Source of the DNA: Tridacna crocea
Lineage: Eukaryota; Mollusca; Bivalvia; Cardiida; Cardiidae
Reading direction: 5' to 3'
DNA length: 64,000 nt
Assembly: GCA_943736015.1 (NCBI GenBank)
Contig: OX031060.1
Span: 19,855,231-19,919,230 of the forward strand
Shown here: positions 1-10,900 of the stretch, piece after piece
How the letters are laid out: every line of letters begins with the position of its first letter
Numbering within the stretch: the stretch's first letter is position 1
The notes under the pieces: model-generated
Seen by the model: the letters and a program-made list of their open reading frames with translations, nothing else
Databases searched by the model: none
Told to the model about the DNA's origin: nothing
Made by a program: the position numbers and the translations under genes

Positions 1-54
1 CGGACACAACACCATGACAATAGCTCGCTGGCCTTTGGCCTGTGGAGCTAAAAA
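1..54 (+). repeat. 3' end of an AACAAGAG/TAAAAA-type element
   Basis: CTCGCTGGCCTTTGGCCTGT then GGAGCTAAAAA: hairpin-bearing tail like those at 17794 and 26811. The head lies left of the window. Confidence 0.6.
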
Positions 55-1126
55 TTAAATTCAATTCCAAAGAGAATATGATTTCTTGAATGCTTTGTCT
101 AATAACAATTTCCTATATCCAACTGCTGTGTCTTCCATGTGTACAGTATCAGGTCTAAAATTGTACGAAGTTGAAATATACATGTAATGATAGCAAAATA
201 GAGGGAGCAATTTGTGACAGAAGTGACACTACTGTCCCTCTTTGTATTTTCAGAGGCAAGCAGGCAGGCCAATTCTAGTATACCACCTAACAAAATTTCA
301 AAATGGTCCGAATTGTAAGCAGCTGCATATGACAAAACAATTGTGACTAAGGAACTGAAATTAGTTCTAGGAAAGTGGAAACATTGAAACATATTTTCCT
401 TTAGCCACAATGTTTCTAAGTGGCCATATCTTTGGGAATGTTTAAACTCTTAATTTTGTGGTAAGAAGTTAACACAAGTAAACTATGGTGTTTTTGCAGA
501 TAAAGAAGACCAAGATCAGGCTATATAGAAACTGCTTTGAAAATGCCACCAGTGGATATTCTCTACTGACTCCAAATATGCAGAGTTTTCCCTCGGCTGT
601 GATAATTGGGGGTCATTGTGACCCCTTCCTCATTTGTTGAGGGTCATTTCATTAATTTGGGGGGTCAAAAAAATGGATCTCCTCGTCATCAATTTCAAGC
701 ATGATTTACAATGCATTTTACCTTCTTACTGAGCCCATAATTATTTACGACACATGTCCAATATACTTTACACCAAAAATTTGTAAACCAATCTTATTCT
801 ATAAATAAATTACCGTAAAACCACTTTTTTCTAAAACAAACCCTGTAGTTAAAAAAAGAACAGTGTTCGTCTGACATTGAAGCAAGAACAGACTTGGAAT
901 TATGACGCTTTATTCTATTTCATACATTATTTAGATTTTGGAAAGTTGCGTCACCGGTGACGCACTGTCATTTATTTTGGGGGTCATTTGAATCAAAATT
1001 GCGTCTATGAAGCAGGATTTAAGCGTCATGGAAAACCCTGAAATATGTATCTTGTGCTTTGTGATCTTGCAGCTGGTCTTTGACTTTACAGAATATATGA
1101 GATACAAGCACAGGATACAAGCTTAC

Positions 1127-1323
1127 CACTTCAGAGTTGCTAAAGCCTGACTTGTTTCTTTCAAGCGGAGCTTATTTTGATTTAACACATCAATGGTGGG
1201 TATATACAAGCAACATGTGGTAGGGTCGTTGGTATAGAATGGACTCTCCATGACGGCTTTGATGATCTCATAGAACTCTTTGGAGATGGGCAACAGTAAT
1301 GAAGCATCATTGTCATCCACATA
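1127..1323 (-). CDS. EXT2: EXT2 coding exon 2
   Basis: Acceptor TTTTTCAG/TATGTG (exon starts at 1323); donor AGTG/GTAAGC (exon ends at 1127, phase 2, splitting a Trp codon). Encodes YVDDND through LATLK. The intron after it runs off the left edge. Confidence 0.92.
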
Positions 1324-4140
1324 CTGAAAAATATAAAGCAGACATAATTATCCCTTTAACTCATTACCAAAGGACAATATTTTCGGCTTGTCCAAATCGA
1401 AAGCATTTGCAGACAACAAAATAAAAGTGACTGAAAATTTGAAGATTGTTTTGTGAAGGGTAGAAAACATTGTGGGAAAAGGAGAAAATGCTAAAGGGTT
1501 CTTTCTCAGGGGCGTCAAAAGGAGGGACTGAGTGGTAATGGGTTAACAGATAATACAACTTTACACTTGTTCATATTGATATCATTAATTCTGCATTCAA
1601 TAAATCAAATACCGTATAAGCACTTTTTTCTGCGGTGACTTTATTTCTGCTTTATCTGCGGGGACATGCAGGAGCGCAGATTTTAAAGACGCGAAAATTT
1701 AGTCCAGATAAGAAGAATTTTTCTATCGATGTTGTCATTGTTGTTCTTTTACTCGCTGTTGTTGTTGTTGGGGGGAACATGTGTAAATTACATGTGTAAT
1801 TATCAAACTCGGCATATTATTATCGTCTTTTTACCGTTACCTACTGAGTTTCTTGATAGAATAAAGGAAGCGTTGTCTGAGCATGAAATACATGCAAGCA
1901 TGGTTATAAATTGGTGGTTCCATTCAGGTTTGAACTTAGTACCTGTGTCAGAATCGACAATAGAGGTAGACGGGTCTAAGCGATCTTAATTCTAAGTTTT
2001 AATGTCAACAGTTACTGTACAATTAATTTACAGTTTGGTATGTGCGACCTATTATTCGCGCTTTACGATATTTGCATGCCATTATGACATCGCCTAAGGG
2101 TGGAAAACAAAGTTTATACTATTGTTAATTTCACACGTCGAACCATTTAAAGTTTTAAACCCTTCTCCCCCTAATATCATTTCACTTGAAGAGAACGAAT
2201 CAAAATAGCTAACGGATTCAGATCGGCAGTGATCTTGGAAGCATTGGAAGAATATGTTCCTCTGGATTTGATACAGAAATAAATATGGCACTGCAATGAA
2301 TGAAATAGTTATTAGTTAACATTAAAAAAACTGTGTCTGTGTTTTTTAACTACATGAATATCGTCCTTTTAATTGAAGATGATAACAACGGAAATTAATT
2401 ATAGAGTATACCTGTCCAAAATAGAAGCTGTTACCGGTACATCATCAAAATGAAGCGCAATAATAAAATCTATTTTTTTAATCAGACTCACTAGCGCAGA
2501 AAAAAGGTACGCAGAATTTTAAACCCCCTGTTTTTTTGAAAATCCGCAGAATTTGGACCCCGCAGAAAAAAGTACTTATACGGTATGTGAAAAGTTCAAA
2601 TAGTAAGTTGTCTTTGACCTGGTTGAAAACACTGTGAAAAAAAAAGAAAATGCTTGCTACCAGCACTTTCTCCTTTTTCTCCTGATTGAAAACACAGCGA
2701 GAAAAGCAGAATGTGCTTGCTAAGAGCACTTTCTCCTTTTCCTACACTGTTTTCAAAAGCCTCCTACCTACGAATGCATAAGATATCAGACAATTTCATG
2801 ACAGGCTTAGCCAATTTTTTCATAGTTTATACAGATCAGCACTATCAATATAATTAATCATTGAACCACAGAAGTCATATTTAGATTTAAAAAAAAAAAC
2901 ATCTTAGTTGAAATAAAACAGAAGATATTGCAATTTTAAGGGTGTTTTGTCAAAATACATGTATCTAGTAAAGAAGCAGACATTCTTGATCTACATTATC
3001 CCCATTGGCAATTGATCATTTACCAAATTGCAAAGTTTTAAACTTGTCTATAGATATTGAAGAAATTTAATTATAAATTTAAAAGACAATTAAAATGAGT
3101 TTCAAATAATAGTTTTTGTTCTTGAATAGATAGAAAACATTGAGGGAAAGGAGAAAATAGTGGTAACTTTGCAAACCTCCAATAACAAAGTCCTTTAACC
3201 CTTTACTCTATAGATACTAATTTCTACACATTACTTGTAGGAGCCTTTGGAAAACATTGTGGCAAAAGGTGAAACTGCTCGTGACCAGCAATTTCACATT
3301 TTGTCACAATGTTTTCAATGCTATCAAAAGGTGTCATATAGACATAAGAAACGGCATCATCCTTGCTGTTATTTAGGGTCAATACAATAGAAATGCCTTA
3401 TGGGGTAAAGGGTTAACTTACATACATACATGTACCAAACAACAATGTGCTGGACTAGACAAAATCAAACTATGTTTAGTTTGTTCTTTATTAAAACTTG
3501 TGTTTTGGGTGCTCATCAGTATTTTATCTCAGTGAGACAGTTCCAATTAGTATCCACAAAACAGTCTTCAGTAAACAAACTATGGACACAGAGCTCCAGA
3601 TAAGAGGGAGTAATGGCATTCTAAATCCTTTATTTCTCTCCCAAACCCTATGTTGTGGGTACTCATTACAATCGTCTCATCGAGACGATTCTAATGAGTA
3701 CCCATAACAGGGTTTTGTGGAGAATAACAAATATTGTCAATTATGAAATCAAAATCACTCCCTCTATCTGAAGACCTGTGATAATGGTTGTAAAATCTGA
3801 GAAGAGAATACACGAATGGCCTATATACCTGCTGAAGAGGGTACACATAGACACTGATCTTTGTTTGGTCATCATATCCACAATGATAGACATTAAAGCA
3901 TTTATGATATGTACAGTTCTCGTCCCTCTGGCTTGCCTCCAGACTGTCAGTAGATATGTGAACAGGTGGTCCAGTTGGGATACTTGTTACTGAGTGACTC
4001 TTCTCCAACTTGTAATCTACCAGATCATCTTGTGGCCAGAATATCAGAACTACCCATGCTAATGCTGTTGCTGTGAGAACCACAGTGAAAAGGCATATGA
4101 AAAACTTCTTGTACACAGCAGGCATTCGTTTGCCTACCAT
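1127..4140 (-). CDS. EXT2: EXT2 (exostosin-2), N-terminal two coding exons, gene continues left of window
   Basis: Exostosin-2 is the partner of EXT1 in the Golgi heparan-sulfate polymerase, which adds alternating GlcA and GlcNAc. Coding exons visible: 4140-3829 (104 codons) and 1323-1127 (65 codons plus two bases). The first exon has a short basic cytosolic tail, then a type II signal-anchor helix at about residues 12-34, a stem, and the start of the exostosin domain with CTYHKCFNVYHCGY. The second gives YVDDND and then PTIDVLNQNKLRLKETSQA, which matches the EXT2 segment around SIDVLNQNTLRIKETAQA from memory. The two exons join in phase 0 (LQQ/YVDD, compare KK/YVDD in vertebrate EXT2). The catalytic domains are outside the window. 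EXT1 is less likely because of the VDVYRCG-like start and YVDD junction. The 2.5 kb intron between the exons carries three repeat types. Confidence 0.93.
1356..1548. mobile_element. Type-1 hairpin MITE lacking one palindrome arm
   Basis: TTAA at 1356 and 1545. Left half intact up to GGAGAAAATGCT, then it jumps to AAAGGGTTCTTTCTCAGG; the second hairpin arm has been deleted cleanly. In EXT2 intron 2, next to exon 2. Confidence 0.85.
1611..2584. mobile_element. MITE with 25 bp ends ACCGTATAAGCAC...CTGCGG
   Basis: Ends ACCGTATAAGCACTTTTTTC (1611, continuing TGCGG) and the inverted copy at 2560-2584, one mismatch, with TA overlapping each edge. Inside EXT2 intron 1. No coding content supported. 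Confidence 0.7.
2617..2765. repeat. Decayed double hairpin related to the TTAA MITEs
   Basis: Two successive degraded palindromes (AAAATGCTTGCTACCAGCAC and GTGCTTGCTAAGAGCACTTT) with GAAAACACTGTG/CACTGTTTTC flanks; no terminal TTAA. Confidence 0.5.
3195..3416. mobile_element. Type-2 hairpin MITE, TTAA-flanked
   Basis: TTAA at 3195 and 3413. The type-2 signature CCCTTTACTCTATAGATACT and GGCAAAAGGTGAAA are present; centre CGTGACCAGC partly decayed. In EXT2 intron 1. Confidence 0.88.
3594..3773. repeat. Hairpin MITE near EXT2 exon 1
   Basis: Outer ends CCAGATAAGAGGGAGT and ACTCCCTCTATCTGAAG are inverted; the inner arm GGGTACTCATTACAATCGTC pairs with its complement over a TCATCGA centre. A degenerate relative lies at 3500-3565. 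It ends about 55 bases from the EXT2 exon 1 donor. Confidence 0.65.
3829..4140 (-). CDS. EXT2: EXT2 coding exon 1
   Basis: The ATG at 4140-4138 opens the frame. A 3' splice site (TTTTCAG) read on the minus strand places the exon start at 4167, so about 27 bases of 5' UTR precede the ATG and a further non-coding exon lies upstream. The donor is CAGCAG/GTATAT at 3829/3828. Encodes the signal anchor and the first Cys-containing part of the exostosin domain. Confidence 0.92.
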
Positions 4141-4170
4141 TTTTAGGCAATTGGTACTCTGAACTTTCTG

Positions 4171-5486
4171 AAAAGTGAAGAAAAAAGCTTTACAAAAAAA
4201 AAGTTTTATCAGGGTTCTTTGTTTCTTCAGACTTTCTGCTATGTATGTGACAGATTTGGAAAAACTGTCAAATGATGTTCAACCCATTTAAAAATTTATT
4301 GCAAATGGGGCCAAACACAAAGCACAGCGGAATGCCAGGCTGCAGAACTGTCTTGAAATCTATATGAGAAACAGTCTTGCCTGAGAGCTATCTTAACCCA
4401 TTACCACACAATCCTGACTTTTAACAACCCTGAGAAAGAGGCCTTTTAAAAACCTTGTGGGAAACGAGAAATACTTCTTTTTCCCACAATGTTTTCTTCC
4501 CTTCCCAAAACAAATTTCAAGTTTTCGACCATAGTCATAGACCCTCTGTTTCCCTGCCTTTTCATTTTCGTACCTTACCTCTTCTATTACTGCGTATCAT
4601 AATAACTAGTATGTAAGATATAGATGTAGAGAAATAAATGTTAAAAGTTGTGAAAGTCATGGAAACCGAGTGCCTTTGATCTTGACAGAAACATATTGCA
4701 GTACAGAACAGATAAAATAGCATTAGTGAATATGAGAGCCCGAATATTAGATGAGGCACGTTCTTGAATAAAACTAAATCAAGTGTAAAAACTTACTAGC
4801 CTACATAGTTCTGCTGGTCAAGCTTGGAAGGTCTTTTGATTAGTCAATATTAACAATTTCTCTCCGACAAATATTTCCCTTTTTTTTTAACCGGTGTCCG
4901 TGTGCGATCTACTGTATCGTGAAATATGTCATTTTCTTATTTCATGAAAATATTTGTAAGTTTTAGAAATTTCTAAAACAAGACTTCAATGACAGATTTC
5001 TGTGAATATTTGTATATGAAATAGTTTTTGCAAATTAGGTGGTGACTGTCAGTTTCATTTACATTCATGATATCATATTTGTTTGTAAATGCAATGGGAA
5101 TTCGCGCATTTTATTTTTTCATTTTATTTTGAGAAACAAATCTACTTGAAAAATAAGTAATTGTCTCCTTGTAGATGATGTAGATGGCTCAAAGATTTGC
5201 TTTAATAACTCAATACGATACAAATATAACTTTTCATGACCCTGATAAGAGCATGAGTTTTTGGCAAATCAAGAAAATTATTGCATCATTATTATGAATT
5301 TTGATGGAGATTGATTGAAATAGAACACATTTGACATGTGTCTTTATATTTCTTTTTTTATATCATCTATTTATAGTTCTGTTCCCGGATAAAGCTTAGA
5401 GTGGCGCAGTTTGGGCATCCAAGGATATAACCCATTATTTCATAGTCTACATGACATTGTATTCTCAGACCCACTAGGCCCCTATA
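4171..5486. other. Intergenic region between EXT2 and METTL25, no gene seen
   Basis: AT-rich. Holds a truncated type-1 MITE at 4393-4530 and otherwise no recognised element. The divergent start of EXT2, and perhaps METTL25's first non-coding exon, should lie between here and 7234. Confidence 0.5.
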
Positions 5487-5712
5487 TTAACCCATTACCA
5501 AACAACAATATTTTAGACTGGTCCATATTGAAAGCATTTGCAGACAACAAAATTAAAGTGACTGAAAATTTGAGATTTGTTTTGTGAAGATTAGAAAACT
5601 TTGTGAGAAAAAGGAGAAAATGCTGGTTACCAGCATTTTCTCCCTTTCTCATAATGTTTTCTAAAGGCTTCTTTCTCAGGGGCGTTAAAAGTAGGGATTG
5701 TGTGGTAATTAA
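5487..5712. mobile_element. Type-1 hairpin MITE
   Basis: TTAA at 5487 and 5709; palindrome around TGCTGGTTACCAGCA with GAG/CTC in the arms where most copies have GGG/CCC. Confidence 0.9.
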
Positions 5713-5926
5713 TTAAGCAGCAACTAGAAAAATCTACTCCCATTCTGATGATGAGTTAGATTAACATCTCTAATACGATGCTTGCACTATTTTTTTCTTT
5801 TCCCATATACACGCTTAGGAAATTACTTTTCAGAACATTGTGGTGAAAAGACAAATTCGTGCCTAGGAATTTAAAGTTTGCCTTTTGCCTGAAAATTTTT
5901 GTATCTTTTGTTGAACCAGGTTTTCA

Positions 5927-6150
5927 CCCTTTACCAGACAATGCCAACTTTTAGCAATGTCAGGAGAGAAGACCTTTGAAACATTGAAAGAAAAGGAGAA
6001 TATGCTTGTAACCAGCATTTCTCCTTTTCCAGTAATGTTTTCTATCCTATTAAAGAGTAATTGCACCACTTGAGCCAAACTGAAATTTTACTTAGCCTGT
6101 AAATTTCCAAGTGGACAAGGCTTGAATTTTGTCATCCGGTAAAGGGTTGA
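5927..6150. mobile_element. Type-1 hairpin MITE, ends mutated
   Basis: CACCCTTTACCAGACAATGC start, GTAAAGGGTTGA end; the centre TGCTTGTAACCAGCA is partly decayed. Confidence 0.75.
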
Positions 6151-6534
6151 CACCTGATAACTATACCTGTTTTGCAGGATGATTCCTTCATCTCAAAGTC
6201 TTTGATGCAAATTACACACAGAGGGTTAAGTTTGTCATAAACCAAGTGCCTGTGGGCTGGTATGTAAAGGTTTTTTTTTTTTTATTTTAGCTCTGAGTAT
6301 GGCAGTATTCAGTCAGTGCAACAGACCTGGAAAATTCAGTACTTTTGCGAATGTCTATCAAGAATGACATACTGGAAGTTTCACCTGTATGTATTACAGG
6401 GGGATGATTTCTCTAATTCAGTGGAACAATGTCCAAAATCTATGCCTTGTCAGAATGCGGCTGGCTCCTGCCAATATAGAGTGTTTTCATTAACAATGTA
6501 AGTTGAATGATTATATGGTGCTTTATACTGTTTT

Positions 6535-6795
6535 CAACATTATTTTGGTTATATCATGGTGGCCAGTGCACCTACCCATGCTTTCCTTGAGTCCCCTACA
6601 GATTAGTCTTTCAGAGCAACTAGCTGCTTTCCCACATAACCATTGTCGAAACAATAGTCAGCGGTGAGGGAGGAATGAATCCTATCACAATGTCATCAAT
6701 CATCAGAAAGAAATTGGCCGAGCCAGGGATCGAACCCATGACACTCTATTCTCAAATCTTGTACACTACCAGCTGAGCCACAGGGCTCGGCTCAT
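6535..6795 (-). repeat. tRNA-headed SINE
   Basis: The minus-strand head 6792-6718 has TGGCTCAGCTGGTAG (A box) and GGGTTCGATCCC (B box), and GCCGAGC/GCTCGGC could pair as an acceptor stem. The body continues to about 6535. The tail makes a SINE more likely than a tRNA gene. Confidence 0.6.
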
Positions 6796-6801
6796 TAACA
6801 A

Positions 6802-7164
6802 TTAAACTCTTTACCACATGACAAAAACTTAGACTGGTCTAGTTTAAAAACGTTAAAAGACAACAATTTAAGTGTAATTCAAGTGACAGAATTTGCCTTT
6901 GATAGAAAAAAAAAACATTGTTGGAAAAGGAGAAAATGCTGGTAACCAGCATTTTTTTCCTTTTCCGACAATGTTTTTAAAGGGCCTTCACCTTGGGGTC
7001 GTAAAAGTTACTGAAAATTTGAAATTTGCTTTGTGAAGGTTAGAAAACAGTGTGGGAAAAGGAGAAAATGCTGGTAACCAGCATTTTCTCCTTTTCCCAC
7101 AATGTTTTCTAAAGACTTCCTTCTCAGGGTCGTCAAAAGTAGGGATTGTGTGGTAATGGGTTAA
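6802..7164. mobile_element. Two type-1 MITEs fused (two hairpins, one pair of TTAA ends)
   Basis: TTAA at 6802 and 7161. Two palindromes (centres near 6943 and 7079) are joined without an internal TTAA. It ends about 70 bases before the METTL25 acceptor. Confidence 0.8.
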
Positions 7165-7275
7165 ATCCTCTAGTGTCAGAGCTTGGCTTATATATTACAT
7201 TTTATCAAGATGATACATTATCTGTACATTTCAGTTGTAGGATATAGGAGCTAGAAAACAGATACAGAATATTGG

Positions 7276-7947
7276 ATGAACCAAGTTATAAAAGTTATGG
7301 CAGGTCATAGACAGCTATGTACAAAAGAGGTTGAAGATGCCCTGGGCAGTATAGTCCAGTTTTTGGAGCCATATCTCCCATTAGCTAATGCACATGCGAC
7401 TGATTTCATTACAAAAGATTTCTGGAATACGTTAATACCATGCTGTATTCAGGACGAGCTCACAAAGCTGTCAGAAACAGATCTCAGAGGACTTGCATGT
7501 ACGTTGTGTCAGACAGAGGAAAGTGTTAATGTTGAGAAAATAATCCATGGAAAGACAGAGTTGCATCCAAGTTCTCAAGATGAGACAAAGGCTCTCTGTC
7601 AGACGAAATCAGCTTTGCAAACAGATAACACAGAAAAAAACGGGAGTAGAGGAAAGATTATTGATTTGGATGGAGCTGAGTATACAGAGAAGGAAGTTTT
7701 TACAGATCCTGAAAAATCACTGCACATGGACTGGAAACATAGAACTTTGAATGAGTTTTGTATTGAAGCCCAGAAATGCACCATGGAGTACTTTTGCGTT
7801 GTAGAATCATATGAAAAGTTTGTAAGGCAAGATCTCTGCAAAGAGAAGCCATTTGTTGGAACCTACATGAGTGAGAAGAAATCCCATGAAATAGAGAGGA
7901 TGTCTGCCATGTGTAAAATGTTGGTCGAGAGTTTTGACTCTGATCTG
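7276..7947 (+). CDS. METTL25: METTL25 coding exon 1
   Basis: 224 codons, ending at GATCTG/GTAAAA in phase 0. Reading on past the donor gives only seven more residues before a stop, so the splice is well supported. The next exon opens with VIDFGSGKG, which follows directly in the family. The middle part (about residues 90-160) is polar and low in conservation. Confidence 0.9.
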
Positions 7948-10900
7948 GTAAAAGAAATAATTAATTTTTAAAAACTCTTCTTGATTACAATTATCATTAG
8001 AAACACTTTGACACTAACCTCCTTGCCTATAAATATTTTAAATACATGTAAACTTTAACAACACAAATATAATTAAGACCTGTCAAATATTAGTATATTA
8101 GTAGAAGAATATGGCATAACAATGAGGCTTCTTAATGAAAGGAAGGAAACAGTTTGGGAAAAGGAGAAAGTGTAACCAATAATTTTACTTTTACAACAAT
8201 GTTTTCAAAATCCATTTTCTTCAACGTCACTAAAACTTGTGATGGTTTAGTAAAGGATAAACAGAGTTTCGACCTAGAGGGAGGATGAGAAAATCCTGGT
8301 AACAAGTCTTTTTTTTCTTACTCGACAAAATTCTCAATCCTTTCATAGGCTAACTTCATCATTATATAGAGCTTAATTAATCTTTACCAAACAATAAAGT
8401 TTTAGACAAGTCCGAATTCAAAGCAAATACAGACGACAAAATAAGTATGACTTTAAAATTGAATTTTGTTTCGGAAGGAATAGGAAACATGGCTTGAAAA
8501 GGAGAAAGTACTGGTTACCAGTAGATGTATTTTTTTTCTTTTTTCCAAAATGTTTTCAAAGGGCTTCTTTTTCAGGACTGTTAAAAGTCAGGATTGTGTG
8601 GTAAAGAGTTGAACCTTTACCACACAATTACATGTTTTAATGATCCTTAGGAATAAAACTGTGGAAAACACTGTGGAAAAAGCAGAAAATGCTGGTAACT
8701 AGTTTTTCTTTCTTTTCCAACAATGTTTTCTTCCAAATCAAAGACAGGTTCCATCATTAATGCAACCTTGAATTTGTTGTCTGCAAATTCTGTCACTTGG
8801 TACAAGACTTATATATTGTTATTTGATAAAGAATGGGATCATTGTACTTTATTAAAAAAGTCAGGCTTCCTGTTAGACAAGGGAGCTTAATCCTTTACCA
8901 CACAATCCCGTCTTTTAACAACCCTGAGAAAATAGCCTTTTGAAGACATTGTGGGAAAAGGAGAAAATGCTGGTAACCTTTTCCCACAATGTTTTCTCCC
9001 CAGATGGAAACAAATTTCAATTTTTGAGTAGCGTTTATTTTGTCGTGTGCAAATGCTTTCAATTTGGACCAGTCTAAAATTTTCTTGTGTGGTAAAGAGG
9101 TTAGGCTTGACCAAATGCAAAAATTTGGTCTTGAAAAAACTGATAGCATTTGCTGTTGGCAAAATCTATGTAGCTTATACAATGATTTTGGGTCTGATAG
9201 GGTCACCAGCATTTTCTTCTTTTCCCACAATGTTTTCAAAAGCCATCTTCTTCAGGGTTGTTAAAACTCAGCAGTACATTAAACTAAACAAGTCTCTCCA
9301 GATTATGGATCAATTTTGCCAAGAGACAATCATGAGGTAGAATGGTACTTTTGGCATGCAGAAAGTTTACTAGTAGGAAAAAGGTCAATCCAGATCAGCC
9401 AGACATGGATTTATACTTTAAGTAGATGTATTAACCCTTTCCCAAACAAGCTCTGGTTTTTACGTGTCTGCAGTAAAAGTCTTTGAAAACACTGTGGGAA
9501 AAGGAGAAATTGCTCGTAACGAGCAATTTCTCCTTTTCCCACAGTGTTTTCTACCCTGTTTTGAGAACTTTCGGCAGTTTTCTCCAAATCTAAAATTGTC
9601 GTCTGCAAACTTTTTCGGTTTGGAAGGGTCCAAAATTTGTTGTTTGGGAAAGGGTTAAAGTAATTTTTTCACAGAGCAGCACACAAAATGCATGTTGTTT
9701 TTCAGGTAATTGACTTTGGCAGTGGAAAAGGCTATCTTGGAAGTTACCTTAGTTTACAGTACAACATTTCCGTCCTTGGTATAGATGCTGTATCATTAAA
9801 TACAAAGTCAGCTGAACATAGAACTAGTGTGATAGCAAAGCAGTGGAATGGATTAGCAAGGAACAGAGACAGGGAAATCAGTAATATAAAGCTAACCAAA
9901 AAGGAAAAGAAAGTGTTGAAAGGAAAGCGATCTTGTGCAAAGCAAAGTGAAAGCATAACTTATGTATCAGATAAAGAATCTATGCTGTGCAAGGCTAATA
10001 AGTACAAACCTGTTACAATGTTCATTGAAAACTTCACAGATCTTGGCTCATTGATCACTGCAAATTTTCCAGAATTACTTTGTCGGCAGAAAAATGAAAA
10101 CAAAGAATTTTTATCATCTTTAGATGCAGAGCATACAAGAAAAGATAATGAAAAAGTTTATTTTGAAAATCCGTCAGAGATCAGCCATGATTCTTTTTCA
10201 GAAATTCTTCAAGTTTCAGATTACAGTCCATTTCACCTAATGCCTGAAATGGATGCAGTATCTAATGATGAGGATCATGAAATCAAAAGTGTACAAGACA
10301 ATGCTGAATTAGACATTAAATCTTTATTGACTGGTCTTCATACTTGTGGAAATTTAGCCAATACATCTCTTGATCTATTTGTACACAGTCCAGTTCTGAA
10401 AACTCTGTGCACAGTTGGGTGTTGCTATCACCTGCTCACTGAGGAATTCTCTGGAACTGAAAAAGGGACAGGTAAATTGATGATACCAATGTAAAGAGTT
10501 TCTTACCCTTTACCAAATAATCCAAGTTTTAACCCTTTACCGCACAATGACAACTTTTGATGCCCCTCAGGAAGAAGCCTTTTGAAAACATTGTTGGAAA
10601 AGGAGAAAATGCCGGTAACACGCATTTTCTCCTTTTCCCACAAAGTTTTCTACCCTAACATAACAAAATTGACCCATTTTGGAGCCTCTTTGAAATTGTC
10701 ATCTGCAAATGCTCTGAATTTGGATAGGTCTAAAGTTTTGCTGTGTGGTAACAGGTTAACAACCCTGAGAAACAAACCTTTTGAAAACATTGTTTTCCAC
10801 TCTTTCAATGACTTATCCCATAATTTCAGTCATTTTTAAATTGTCGACTTCAAATGCTTTTAATTTTGACTAGCCTACATTTATATCGTTTAGTTAAGAG

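Noticed and set aside
2478-2729. 83-codon minus-strand frame in EXT2 intron 1
   Set aside because: Covers a decayed double hairpin and the end of the 1611 MITE; no similarity to a protein family.
6718-6792. tRNA gene on the minus strand (A and B boxes, pairing acceptor stem)
   Set aside because: The anticodon arm does not pair well and a SINE-like body follows, so SINE head is preferred. A tRNA gene is not fully excluded.
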